DNA from: GCA-2683135 sp964507445
GTDB lineage: Bacteria; Planctomycetota; GCA-002687715
Direction: 5' to 3'
Assembly: GCA_964507445.1 (NCBI GenBank)
Contig: CAZDQF010000005.1
Location: forward strand, 237,517 to 301,516
Length of the DNA: 64,000 bases
This document shows positions 8,361-16,237 of the stretch, in pieces. Position 1 is the first letter of the stretch; each line of letters opens with the position of its first letter. The notes beneath the pieces were generated by a model that saw only the letters and a list, made by a program, of their open reading frames with translations, had not been told where the DNA came from and made no database searches. The position numbers and the translations under genes were made by a program.

Positions 8361-9143
8361 CTAAGCGCCTCGCCCCTCTGATTCAACGGGCGTCCCCCGT
8401 TCCATCCGCAGCCTGAGGAGGATGGCTCCGAACATCCACGCTGATACGGAGTGCACCGCCGAATATAGGGCAATCCGTAACAAATCAGCACTGCTTGTCG
8501 TGGCGTTGGCTGGTGCCGTTGCAGCGAGGTCTGGCAACAGAAAGACCAGGGCCTCCAACCCACTGTGCTCTCCGGCGAGTCGATGGAGGAAATAGCCTGA
8601 GAACGCGAGCACCAACAAGCTGATGAGTGTTGTGCCTGGCGGCAGCACGTAGCGCAACGTCTGTCCCCAGGCGAGCAAGATGGCACCGTAGGCCACAAGC
8701 AGCACCCAGAGAGCCAGGTACCGTTGGTCTGTGGGGTCACCGTGACCACTCAAGAAGGCCCGGGTCTCCAGGTCCCCGGCTGCTGCGACTACGAGGTACT
8801 GAATAAGGACGAGGCCACCACAGAAGACACCAACGAAGGCGATCATCCCGAGCGCTCGTCCGGCGACCGCGATTTCCGGGGAAACAGGCCACCAAGCCCT
8901 CGGTCTGGCGGGCCGGACGTGTACCACGTGGACGCCGACCAGCAAGATGATCAGGGTTTGATCGATGACGGCAATGGAGCCAAGGCTGTAGATCCCGGGT
9001 TCCTTGAGCGGGAGCGGCGCCCACAAAGCGATGACGGTCAACAACAGGCCTGCCGCAGCCAGGGCCCACACGGACCGAAGGCGGCCGAGGACTCGGAAAC
9101 CTTCGGTTGCCAGTCGGAGCAGGTGGACAGGGTGTGGTGCCAT
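8361..9143 (-). CDS. Integral membrane protein, about six helices, function unknown
   Basis: 260 residues from the ATG at 9143; the open frame extends upstream, but that part lies across the parS site and the parA gene. About six hydrophobic segments are visible (near 23-45, 57-75, 95-125, 150-172, 180-196 and 230-250). The spacing and lack of catalytic motifs resemble ABC-2-type permeases of NosY type, but no conserved signature confirms this. It is divergent from parA, with a parS site between the two starts. No ATPase partner is adjacent. Confidence 0.7.
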   Translation of the reverse strand: MAPHPVHLLRLATEGFRVLGRLRSVWALAAAGLLLTVIALWAPLPLKEPGIYSLGSIAVIDQTLIILLVGVHVVHVRPARPRAWWPVSPEIAVAGRALGMIAFVGVFCGGLVLIQYLVVAAAGDLETRAFLSGHGDPTDQRYLALWVLLVAYGAILLAWGQTLRYVLPPGTTLISLLVLAFSGYFLHRLAGEHSGLEALVFLLPDLAATAPANATTSSADLLRIALYSAVHSVSAWMFGAILLRLRMERGTPVESEGRGA

Positions 9144-9158
9144 CTCTAATCTGAACAA

Positions 9159-9174
9159 TGTTCCACGTGAAACA
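9159..9174. other. parS centromere site 1
   Basis: The 16-mer TGTTCCACGTGAAACA matches the widely conserved ParB target TGTTTCACGTGAAACA with one mismatch. It lies in the divergent gap before parA, so ParB bound here may also repress parA. Confidence 0.85.
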
Positions 9175-9203
9175 CTTGGCTCACAACGGGGAGCGGACCT
9201 GAG

Positions 9204-9851
9204 GTGGTTCGAACAGTGGCGTTTTACGGGGGAAGACCCCGGATCGGCAAGACCACGGCGGTGGCAAATCTGGCAACCCTGTTCGCAGATGCCGGCATCG
9301 CTACCGGAGTCATCCATGTGGATGACGGTTGGCCCATGGGTGAGGCCTTCGGTTGCGGTGGTCTTACCGGGGAACCCGTGGAGGTGCGCCCCGGCCTCAG
9401 GCTGGCCCTCTGTGGGGGGCATGAGGTGGAGCGCTACCGGGACCAGATGCCCGACTCCATGGTGCTACTGGATGTTCCTGCAGGCAAAGAAGTTGCGCAC
9501 GAGATGCTCCCCTACGCGGACGAAGTCTACCTTGTCGCAAAGGAGAGTCGGATAGCCCTCTCTGAGTTGGCAGTTGACCTGCAGGTCATCACCAGTGTCA
9601 TGTCTTCGGGTGCGGAGAACCTCGCGGTCCGGGGGCTTCTGGTCACCGAATCGGATCGGACCCTGAAGGCGTTTGAGCGGCTTCTGGTGCTCGCGGAGCG
9701 TGCGTTTCCGGTTGAAGTGTTGCCGTATTGCGTCCCCAGGGTCCGAGCCGCAGGCCAGCCAGGACAACTGGTTGTCGAGGCGGTGCCCGGTGGCCGCCGT
9801 GCCCGTGCTTATGTCGAGATAGCAAAGGAGGTTCTGGACAATGGGAGATGA
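9204..9851 (+). CDS. parA: ParA-family chromosome-partitioning ATPase, divergent
   Basis: 215 residues from a GTG. The P-loop GGRPRIGKTTAVANLA near residues 9-24 keeps the phosphate-binding GKTT, but the signature lysine of the KGGxGKT deviant Walker A motif is replaced (RPRIGKT). Walker B is VLLDVPAG. It is shorter than typical Soj (~250 residues) and weakly conserved outside these motifs. Its identity rests on the overlap with parB (the parB ATG lies 11 bases before the parA stop) and on the flanking parS site. It would drive segregation of ParB-parS complexes over the nucleoid. Confidence 0.85.
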   Translation: MVRTVAFYGGRPRIGKTTAVANLATLFADAGIATGVIHVDDGWPMGEAFGCGGLTGEPVEVRPGLRLALCGGHEVERYRDQMPDSMVLLDVPAGKEVAHEMLPYADEVYLVAKESRIALSELAVDLQVITSVMSSGAENLAVRGLLVTESDRTLKAFERLLVLAERAFPVEVLPYCVPRVRAAGQPGQLVVEAVPGGRRARAYVEIAKEVLDNGR

Positions 9852-10785
9852 TCGCAAACGCCTGGGTCGGAGCCTGGAGAGCTTGATCTCAGCGGCTCAG
9901 GGCCGGGAGTTGAGCATGGATGTCATCAAGCGGACAGGGCACCGTGTCCAGGCTGTGGTGGCGGCGGACATCACGCCCAACCCGTTTCAGCCACGCAAGG
10001 TCTTCACCCTCGAGGCGTTGAACGAACTTGTCGAGTCGCTCAGGGCCCACGGGTTGATGCAGCCGATCGTGGTCAGGCGCCAGGAGGACCGTTTCGAGTT
10101 GATCGCTGGAGAGCGGCGTTGGCGGGCGAGCCAGGAGCTTGGGTGGGAGACCATTGACGCCGTCGTCGTCGAGGCGGATGACCGCAAGATGCTCGTCTGG
10201 GCGCTGGTCGAGAACATCCAACGAGAGACCCTGGGGCCCATCGAACTAGCGCTCGGATTCAAGCAGCTCGCTTCGGAGTTCGGATTCACCCAGGCACAGG
10301 TCGGACGTGCCGTTGGCGTGAGCCGTCCGGCGGTGGCGAATCTCGTACGCCTGTTGGAGTTGCCAGACGAGGTCCAGGAGAGCGTTTCACGTGGAACAAT
10401 CTCTGCTGGCGCCGCTCGTGCGCTATTGGGGCTGAGTTCTATCGAGGAGCAGCGTGAGCTGGCCAGCCACATCGAGACACAAGGCCTGAATGTCCGGGAC
10501 GTGGAGAAGATCGTCCGCGAGCAGACCACCAAGAAGGGCAAGGCCCGCCGCCGACCTACCAACGAATCTCCGGTCGATCCGAACCAGCAGGCCCTGATCG
10601 AGGAACTCCAGGCCACCCTTGGCACCAAGGTCTCCCTGCAGGGGAATCTGAAGAGCGGCCGACTCTGGATCCGCTATCACTCGGCCCGCGAATTGGATCG
10701 ATTGGTCAGGAGACTACAGGGAGAGGCGCCGTCCATGGAGTCGCCCTCTGTGGACGAAGGTGATCCACAAACCCTTTCCGTGTAA
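9841..10785 (+). CDS. parB: ParB/Spo0J chromosome-partitioning protein
   Basis: 314 residues. The N-terminal LGRSLESLI segment is the usual ParA-stimulating start. The CTP-binding ParB domain shows NPFQPRKVF, LMQPIVVRR, ELIAGERRWRA and ENIQRETLGPIE. The parS-binding helix-turn-helix (TQAQVGRAVGVSRPAVANLVRLL) follows, then a linker and a small C-terminal dimerisation region. A second parS lies inside this coding sequence. The end of the gene carries a strong hairpin shared with the convergent neighbour. Confidence 0.95.
   Translation: MGDDRKRLGRSLESLISAAQGRELSMDVIKRTGHRVQAVVAADITPNPFQPRKVFTLEALNELVESLRAHGLMQPIVVRRQEDRFELIAGERRWRASQELGWETIDAVVVEADDRKMLVWALVENIQRETLGPIELALGFKQLASEFGFTQAQVGRAVGVSRPAVANLVRLLELPDEVQESVSRGTISAGAARALLGLSSIEEQRELASHIETQGLNVRDVEKIVREQTTKKGKARRRPTNESPVDPNQQALIEELQATLGTKVSLQGNLKSGRLWIRYHSARELDRLVRRLQGEAPSMESPSVDEGDPQTLSV
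10383..10398. other. parS centromere site 2, inside parB
   Basis: CGTTTCACGTGGAACA contains the parS core TTTCACGTGGAACA within the parB reading frame; only the first base departs from a common parS variant. ParB genes carrying an internal parS are known in other bacteria. Two sites within 1.3 kb support a true partition locus. Confidence 0.8.
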
Positions 10786-10794
10786 GGGTTTGTG
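10766..10794. terminator. Bidirectional terminator hairpin between parB and the convergent gene
   Basis: A perfect 11-bp inverted repeat, CACAAACCCTT (10766-10776) and AAGGGTTTGTG (10784-10794), with a 7-base loop. It spans the parB stop codon and ends just before the stop of the convergent gene. There is no long T-tract, so termination efficiency is uncertain. Confidence 0.6.
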
Positions 10795-10796
10795 AG

Positions 10797-12158
10797 TCAC
10801 TTGTCCTGCTTCTCTTCGCCCGGCTTGGTCTCGTCCTCGGAGTCCTCTTCCTTCGGCTTCTCTGGCTGCTCCGGCTCCTTCCAGTGGCCCAGGTCAGGCA
10901 TGGAATCCGGAGTCTGCTGAGGGGTGCCCTGGAACGTGAAGTCCTCAATGACCACGGTCTTCTTCGGGGCATAGGCCAGGCCGGCGGTGCGTGGCAGCGA
11001 GAGCTGCTTCTGCTTGTCGTATTCGAGCTCGCTGAGCCAATCCAGGTCGTCTTCGTTCTCGATCTTCCCGAAGATGACCCGCTCCATGCCGACCGCCGGT
11101 CGCCGGTCATCGGTGGTGTGGATGACGAGATCGGTCGGGCTGGCGCCCGCCACCGACTCGTTGTCCCGTCGCAGATCGAAGGCCACCGTGCCTCTCTCTG
11201 GCGCCAGGCGACTGGGTTCGAGCGGGAGAGTGCAACCAACGGTGTCCTCTGGACCCCCATGCTTGTCCCACGCCCACGGCGACTTGCTCAGGGCCGAGCC
11301 GAGCATGACGGCGTCAATCTCGGAGGTGTTCTCGTCCCGCTCCACCAGTCCGAAGACATGGCGGCCTTTCCAGAAGCCTCTGTCAGCATTGGCTTTGAGT
11401 TGAGCCACAGCGATCGGAGCGGCGGTGCTGTAGACGCTGATGCGGATCGCCCTGGGCTCTGATTCCGGATCGTTCACGTCCCGGAGGGTGAGCGTTGCGT
11501 ACACCTTCTCCGGGTCGTCGGGCGTAGGGGCTGCGGGCATGCCTCCCTTGTTCGCCTCGATGAACCCGATCTGAGTCTGACTGTAGTCCAGTCGACGTTG
11601 GACCAAGGACGGGTTTGGCGTGTCCGGGTCCGGGGACGAGCGCCAGGGGATCTTGGTCCAAGGCGTTTCAGAGTAGTCACTTAGGATTGTCTGGCAGGCC
11701 TCGCGGCAGGCCACGTAGTGGGACAGCTTGCGCTCCACGTCTTCGGATTCACCGTCCGCCGCTTCCAGCGCCGCGCCGGTGACGAGCCAGTAGTAGAACG
11801 CGGCGTACTCCGTGTCCTTCATCTCGCCCTCGAGGTCCGCCAGCGCCGCCAACCGGTCTTCTGCCGTCCGCGTCCCGTCGATCTCCAGTCCCGCGAAATA
11901 GGCATCCGTGGGCGTGCCACCGGCCTCTATCAGGGAGATGAAGAGGGCGTTCTGTTCCCCTGAGCTCGAGTCCTGCAAGTACCGGAACCCGAAGAACCCC
12001 ACCGTGAACGCACCGCAGATCGCGAGGGTCCAGAGGGCGAGTTTCCTGGGATTCTCGGTCAGGCCATCGTTGATCCGGTCCAGGATGTTGGAGTCATGGG
12101 CGCTCGGGGACTCTGGTGCGGGGGCTGACGGCCCGTCGTTCTTGGTGGTTGTTGTCAT
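10797..12158 (-). CDS. Membrane-anchored protein with degenerate cyclophilin-type domain
   Basis: 453 residues. A disordered N-terminus precedes one membrane helix (about 40-60: ALWTLAICGAFTVGFFGF), then a ~150-residue helical region, a cyclophilin-like beta-barrel (about 225-400) and an acidic Glu/Lys/Pro-rich tail. Cyclophilin landmarks are RISVYSTAAPIAVAQLK, RGFWKGRHVFGLVE and GTVAFDLRR near an ILVIH-like strand and FGKI. The catalytic FHR arginine is absent (the equivalent reads HVFGLV), so prolyl isomerase activity is doubtful. It probably faces the periplasm. The lipoprotein upstream ends six bases before its start. Confidence 0.7.
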   Translation of the reverse strand: MTTTTKNDGPSAPAPESPSAHDSNILDRINDGLTENPRKLALWTLAICGAFTVGFFGFRYLQDSSSGEQNALFISLIEAGGTPTDAYFAGLEIDGTRTAEDRLAALADLEGEMKDTEYAAFYYWLVTGAALEAADGESEDVERKLSHYVACREACQTILSDYSETPWTKIPWRSSPDPDTPNPSLVQRRLDYSQTQIGFIEANKGGMPAAPTPDDPEKVYATLTLRDVNDPESEPRAIRISVYSTAAPIAVAQLKANADRGFWKGRHVFGLVERDENTSEIDAVMLGSALSKSPWAWDKHGGPEDTVGCTLPLEPSRLAPERGTVAFDLRRDNESVAGASPTDLVIHTTDDRRPAVGMERVIFGKIENEDDLDWLSELEYDKQKQLSLPRTAGLAYAPKKTVVIEDFTFQGTPQQTPDSMPDLGHWKEPEQPEKPKEEDSEDETKPGEEKQDK

Positions 12159-12164
12159 GGATAC

Positions 12165-12626
12165 CTACGCAGGTCCGGACAGGTCGATGTGAACATAGGT
12201 CCCGCCGCCCTGGCGGAAGATCTTCACCCGGCACCCTGTCTGATGCTTGTGAAAGTCGAATTCGGTGCCTCCGTCGTGGGTCTTCTCGGCACGAAGACTC
12301 CACCCGTAGGCCTCTAATCCCATGGTACGCCTGAAGAAAGCGGCGACCTCCGCCGCTTCGGTCTTTCCCCAGTACACGAAGCGGCCGACGCGGACGCCAC
12401 CCCGGTCATAGCTGAAGGATCGGTTGCCCCTTGTAACGAACTCGAACCCATCTGGTACAGGCACGTCGTCGAACTGGGAGCGCTGCAGCTCCACGGACCG
12501 GGTCTCTGCCACGGCAGGCTCCCCCGGGACCATGACTCGGGGGTTCTCGATGGAATCACAGCCAGCGAGAGAGCCCCCGGCCAAGATCAGGCCGAGGAAC
12601 AACAGAATCGACAAGGAGCAACGCAT
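12165..12626 (-). CDS. Small lipoprotein of unknown function
   Basis: 153 residues with a clear type II signal peptide; the lipobox LAGC places the lipidated Cys at residue 23. The mature part (about 130 residues) has alternating beta-strand character, with VPVPDGFEFVTRG and WSLRAEKTHDGGTEFDFHK, resembling short planctomycete lipoproteins of unknown role. It stands six bases upstream of the degenerate cyclophilin gene and is probably cotranscribed with it. Confidence 0.75.
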   Translation of the reverse strand: MRCSLSILLFLGLILAGGSLAGCDSIENPRVMVPGEPAVAETRSVELQRSQFDDVPVPDGFEFVTRGNRSFSYDRGGVRVGRFVYWGKTEAAEVAAFFRRTMGLEAYGWSLRAEKTHDGGTEFDFHKHQTGCRVKIFRQGGGTYVHIDLSGPA

Positions 12627-12706
12627 TCCACCGACCCTCCACAGTTGAAAGCGCCGCCATTATACGAGGCCTTCGGCGCTGCCAAGTCCGAGCTTGCGTG
12701 CCGGGT

Positions 12707-12907
12707 TCAACCGGAGGCCGTGGAGTCGGGGATCGCGAAGCGGGCGAGGTCTTCCATGAAGACAGGCGGGTCCGTGACGACGAGGTTCTTGGCGCAGACC
12801 GGGCAGCGGTATCCGCGCTCCGTAGCGCTGAATGGCCTGGTTCTCAGGCAGTGACTGCAATACAGGTTCTGGGACGGCGCCCGGTTTTCTGCGACCTCGG
12901 AGTTCAT
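12707..12907 (-). CDS. Small zinc-ribbon protein
   Basis: 66 residues from an ATG preceded by a strong GAGGAGG site. It contains two CxxC knuckles (CSHC at about 17-20 and CPVC at 35-38) separated by 14 residues, a treble-clef or zinc-ribbon arrangement, and ends with a short acidic/hydrophobic tail. The longer open frame upstream overlaps the divergent promoter region and is not used. Role unknown; such proteins often bind nucleic acids or act as assembly factors. Confidence 0.7.
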   Translation of the reverse strand: MNSEVAENRAPSQNLYCSHCLRTRPFSATERGYRCPVCAKNLVVTDPPVFMEDLARFAIPDSTASG

Positions 12908-13124
12908 CGTCGTGCCTCCTCTTGAGGTCCAAGAACACAATTGCCGTGCCACGGCTCGACGTCGCACCCGGCTATGGCCCCTAAGCCATGATTTCGTCGA
13001 GGCCTGTGTCACTTTCGCTTGCCCTGGTGCTGATGGTGCCGGGGGTTCAGGGTGATCCGCTTTGGGGCAAGTGTCCATTCTGGGTGACCTGTTCCGGGCC
13101 TCATCCTGGGCGCCACGCACGTCG

Positions 13125-13130
13125 TATAAT
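13125..13130 (+). promoter_or_regulatory. Consensus -10 box ahead of the HNH nuclease gene
   Basis: A perfect TATAAT lies 46 bases before the start codon in the 268-base gap between two divergent genes. No good -35 is seen at normal spacing, so confidence is moderate. Confidence 0.4.
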
Positions 13131-13175
13131 CCCGGAGACGGCTTCGGGGGCACCTGCGGCCCGGGCACCCAAGAG

Positions 13176-13766
13176 ATGTTGAACGAGCCCACTTTGGTAC
13201 TGAATCGATCCTGGGTGGCGATCTCCACGACCTCGGTCTGGACCGCCCTGTCCATGGTCTACAGGGGGGGCGCTCGGGTCATCCAGCCGTCGACCTACGA
13301 GACCCATGATCTGGAATCATGGGCAGATGTGGCGGTGCCCTCAGGTGATCCGTGCATCAGGACCGTGCGGCTGCGGCTTCCGGTGCCGGAGATCATCGTC
13401 CTGACCCGGAACAACCGGATGCCCACCCGAGCGGTGCCGTTCAGCCGCCGAAACCTCTACCGCAGGGACGGCAACCGCTGCCAGTACTGCGGCCGACGGA
13501 TGCCAACCAGCGAGCTGAGCATCGATCATGTCGTGCCTCGAAGTCGAGGTGGGAGAACCAATTGGACGAATTGTGTCCTCGCCTGTGTTCCGTGCAACGT
13601 CCGCAAGGGTAGTCGCCCCGCGGAGGAGGTGGGTATGGCTCTCTTGCGTCCGGCGATTCCGCCGACCTGGTCGCCGTGTCTGGCCGTTCCGGTGGGCCGT
13701 CGTCGGGCCTCCTGGGAGAAATTCGTCAGCGACAGTTACTGGAACACGACCCTGCACGAGGACTAA
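13176..13766 (+). CDS. HNH endonuclease family protein
   Basis: 196 residues. The N-terminal ~90 residues (LVLNRSWVAISTTSVWTALSMVYRG lead-in split by a conserved RLPVPEIIVL segment) precede a zinc-finger HNH domain: CQYC (102-105), the catalytic SIDHVVPRSRGG (Asp117-His118), and CVPCN (137-141). This matches a stand-alone bacterial HNH family whose members end with a WEKF-containing tail, as here. No restriction methyltransferase or phage gene is adjacent, so a housekeeping or repair role is as likely as defence. The start ATG 13176 has only a weak ribosome site. Confidence 0.85.
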   Translation: MLNEPTLVLNRSWVAISTTSVWTALSMVYRGGARVIQPSTYETHDLESWADVAVPSGDPCIRTVRLRLPVPEIIVLTRNNRMPTRAVPFSRRNLYRRDGNRCQYCGRRMPTSELSIDHVVPRSRGGRTNWTNCVLACVPCNVRKGSRPAEEVGMALLRPAIPPTWSPCLAVPVGRRRASWEKFVSDSYWNTTLHED

Positions 13767-14419
13767 CGCCGGCCGCTGTCCCCAGGAGGGTCGCGCCCGA
13801 GGCGCTTCCAGAATGCCGGCACGGCCTCGCTGACGGCGGGGATGATCTGGTCCACGGTGTCCCGTATGGCGGCACCGAGGGTCGCGGCGGCAGTGGCCTG
13901 GATGCCGGTCAAGGCCGCCGCCATGCTCCTTCGGCGCGCTCCGAACTCCTGGTCCAGGTAGACCCGGCCCACGTGGTCGCGCATGATCACCCGCACCACG
14001 CATCGAGCGTCGATGGCGGAAGTCGGGAGCAGGGGCACGAGGGTCTCGATCCCGTCGTTGTAGCTGGCTCCCAGGTGCTTGATGGTGATACCGAGGATGT
14101 ACCCACCAGCCCGTTCTCCGAGGCCGGCGGCTCGGGCGACCCCGGTCTGGACCAGATCTCGAGCCAGGATTCTGACCAGGGAGACAGATGTCGGTTCGGC
14201 TACGTCGTTTCCCCCAAGATATGAAATACCTGGGTACTTACGGCGCCCATGCTCTTCTATCGGACGCTTGTCGGTCTCGACCCGGACCTGGACCTCCGGC
14301 AGGGCCCGATTTGGTATCCGCAGGGTGGACGGAGAGGTCAGGGATACCACATCATTGGGCGACGACGTGCAGCCGAGAAGCGCAGCTGACGCCAGGAGCA
14401 TCGTGAACCAGCGACCCAT
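13763..14419 (-). CDS. Lipoprotein, possible outer-membrane assembly/LPS-type family
   Basis: 218 residues with the lipobox LLGC (Cys17). The mature protein has extended strands and a conserved-looking GGYILGITIKHLGASYNDGIETLVPLLPTS-type core (split here for description). It has a mixed alpha/beta profile resembling ABC-type-transport auxiliary or PqiC-like lipoproteins, but I cannot name the family. It overlaps the end of the HNH gene by four bases in convergent orientation. Confidence 0.6.
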   Translation of the reverse strand: MGRWFTMLLASAALLGCTSSPNDVVSLTSPSTLRIPNRALPEVQVRVETDKRPIEEHGRRKYPGISYLGGNDVAEPTSVSLVRILARDLVQTGVARAAGLGERAGGYILGITIKHLGASYNDGIETLVPLLPTSAIDARCVVRVIMRDHVGRVYLDQEFGARRRSMAAALTGIQATAAATLGAAIRDTVDQIIPAVSEAVPAFWKRLGRDPPGDSGRR

Positions 14420-14484
14420 GGGCCTCTTTTATAGGTCAAACCTCCCCACGATGGGGGAGAGAACCCTCGTTAGGATCGGTCCGC

Positions 14485-15453
14485 ATGACGGAGGCACGTC
14501 TCTTGGATGACGGAGTTGGGGATCTCGGACTGGCGATCAAACACCTGGAGCAGGCGGTCCGCCTCTCGCCGGCGAATCCTCGATACTCGGGTCTTCTGGG
14601 CGAGGCCTGGCTCATGAACGCGGATGCGGAGGCGGCGCTCGCTCCGTTGCAGGCAAGCCTGCAGGCCGAGTTCCATCCCCGGGTGGCTGTCCTCATGGCT
14701 CTGGCTCTGCTTCACCTCGAGCGATACGAGGACGCGCAGACCATCGCGACCAGGGCCGTGGAGGAAGCGTCCGCTTTCCATCGGGCATACCTGTTGCGGG
14801 CCGACGCGAGAATCGGCCTGGGTGACACCCCCGGGGCTGTTGAGGACCTCCGCAGCGCGTTGGCGGTTTCCCCAGACAACGATCACTACCGCCTCCGGTT
14901 GGCTTCCTTGTTGGTCGGGTCGGTGTCTGAGGTTGGCGAGCTGGCCGAGGCGCGGACGCTACTCGAGGGAATGAACTACCCGGACCCCACCGGCGCCAGG
15001 AACTACCTTCTCGGTTGCATCATGATTGAACAGGGAGAACCGTCTGCGGCCCTCGACACACTTGATGGAATCAGTTGGCCCACCGCTGCTGAGGTGGAGT
15101 TGCGCCGGGGGTTCGCGCACCTCGCCCTCGGACAAGGGGACGCTGCACGAAGCAGCTTCCAGTTCGCCCAGGGGGACGAGGCTCTGGCGGAGCAAGCCAT
15201 GAGCGCCCTTCGGATGGTGGACGAGGGCGACGACCAGACCCTGTCGGGTACGGAAGCGCTGCCTTGCCCGACAGCCCGGGTGCAGCCAACGCTGATGATG
15301 TCCAGCACGCAAGTCCTCGCTGAAGCGGATGAGACCGGCGAGGACCCGCTGGACCTGGCGAGCTTGCAGACGGGAGGCCTTGAGGAGGCGGACTCCGCCC
15401 GTCATCTGGCGCTCGAGAACGAGAACGAGAACGAGTCTCCGGATGGCGATTGA
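14485..15453 (+). CDS. TPR-repeat protein
   Basis: 322 residues. Residues ~10-240 are tandem 34-residue helical repeats, with signature turns such as LEQAVRLSPANPRYSGLLGEAW and LRSALAVSPDN. The acidic C-terminus ends in a short EN-rich repeat (ENENENESPDGD). There is no signal peptide, so it is presumably cytoplasmic. It overlaps the next TPR gene by 11 bases and so begins a three-gene coupled unit ending in the PLP enzyme gene. Confidence 0.75.
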   Translation: MTEARLLDDGVGDLGLAIKHLEQAVRLSPANPRYSGLLGEAWLMNADAEAALAPLQASLQAEFHPRVAVLMALALLHLERYEDAQTIATRAVEEASAFHRAYLLRADARIGLGDTPGAVEDLRSALAVSPDNDHYRLRLASLLVGSVSEVGELAEARTLLEGMNYPDPTGARNYLLGCIMIEQGEPSAALDTLDGISWPTAAEVELRRGFAHLALGQGDAARSSFQFAQGDEALAEQAMSALRMVDEGDDQTLSGTEALPCPTARVQPTLMMSSTQVLAEADETGEDPLDLASLQTGGLEEADSARHLALENENENESPDGD

Positions 15454-16237
15454 AGCAGCCCGGCGATACCTGGAGCAGGGGCGCGACTACATCGAGTCGC
15501 TGCGTTGGAGGAAGGCTGCGGCATCAGCGGGTTGCGGGCTGGAGTCGTTGCGGAATGTGCCGGCATCAGCGGAGTCCGTTGCGTTGCTGGAGGAGTTCGC
15601 CGGCCAACTCCTCAGCGCGTCGGAAGGCCTGGGCAAGCCCAGCGTCTATGCGGAGCGGTTGGCCCCTCTGTTTGCTGCCGGGCTTCGTCGCGGGCGCGCG
15701 GCGGAGGACCACGTCCGGGCTCTGTTGCGAGACCCTGCTCGGTCGAGCGGCGGCGCCATCGAAGACTACGTGTGTTACCTGGAGGCCAACGGGTCCCTCC
15801 CGGAGGACCTGCGCACACCGATGAACCAGGTCCTGTCCTACGCACTCCATGTGCGGCTGACCACGCCTGTGGATGAGGCGAAGGCCCGGGCGCCGTGGTT
15901 GGAGCGAATCCACCGATGTCGGCCCAAGCTCACGTTCCCCAGGCTGTTCCTTGGTCGATTGCGTTACCTGGAACGGGACTACGGCCGCGCGCGGGAGCTG
16001 CTGGAAGGGGTCTCGGGACGTCTGGCCAGCAACACGAAAGTGCTCAACGTGCGCGGGCGTTGTGCGGAGAAGTTGGGGAAGAGCGCCGAAGCGCTCGAGT
16101 TGTACAGCAGGTCTCTTGCAGAAGATCAGCACCAGCCTCACGTCCACTTCCGTATCGGACGCTTGATGCTGGCGCGCCATCGGAAACGAGCGGCGGGAGG
16201 CTCTGGTCTCCTGCGCGAACTGGGGACAGAGGGATGA
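15443..16237 (+). CDS. Second TPR-like protein
   Basis: 264 residues. It is helical throughout, with TPR-like units most evident at the C-terminus (FLGRLRYLERDYGRARELLEG and CAEKLGKSAEALELYSRSLAEDQ regions). The start ATG lies inside the end of the first TPR gene, and its stop overlaps the next start as ATGA. Function unknown; the coupling implies that its product is made in step with the PLP enzyme. Confidence 0.7.
   Translation: MAIEAARRYLEQGRDYIESLRWRKAAASAGCGLESLRNVPASAESVALLEEFAGQLLSASEGLGKPSVYAERLAPLFAAGLRRGRAAEDHVRALLRDPARSSGGAIEDYVCYLEANGSLPEDLRTPMNQVLSYALHVRLTTPVDEAKARAPWLERIHRCRPKLTFPRLFLGRLRYLERDYGRARELLEGVSGRLASNTKVLNVRGRCAEKLGKSAEALELYSRSLAEDQHQPHVHFRIGRLMLARHRKRAAGGSGLLRELGTEG

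Noticed and set aside
12988..13182. Short + strand frame of 64 codons with a signal-peptide-like start
   Set aside because: It spans the predicted HNH promoter and shows coding-like composition only in its first 20 codons; no ribosome-binding site is visible.
13176..13766. HNH gene as part of a restriction or phage system
   Set aside because: No methyltransferase, specificity subunit, terminase or integrase is nearby, and composition matches the surroundings.
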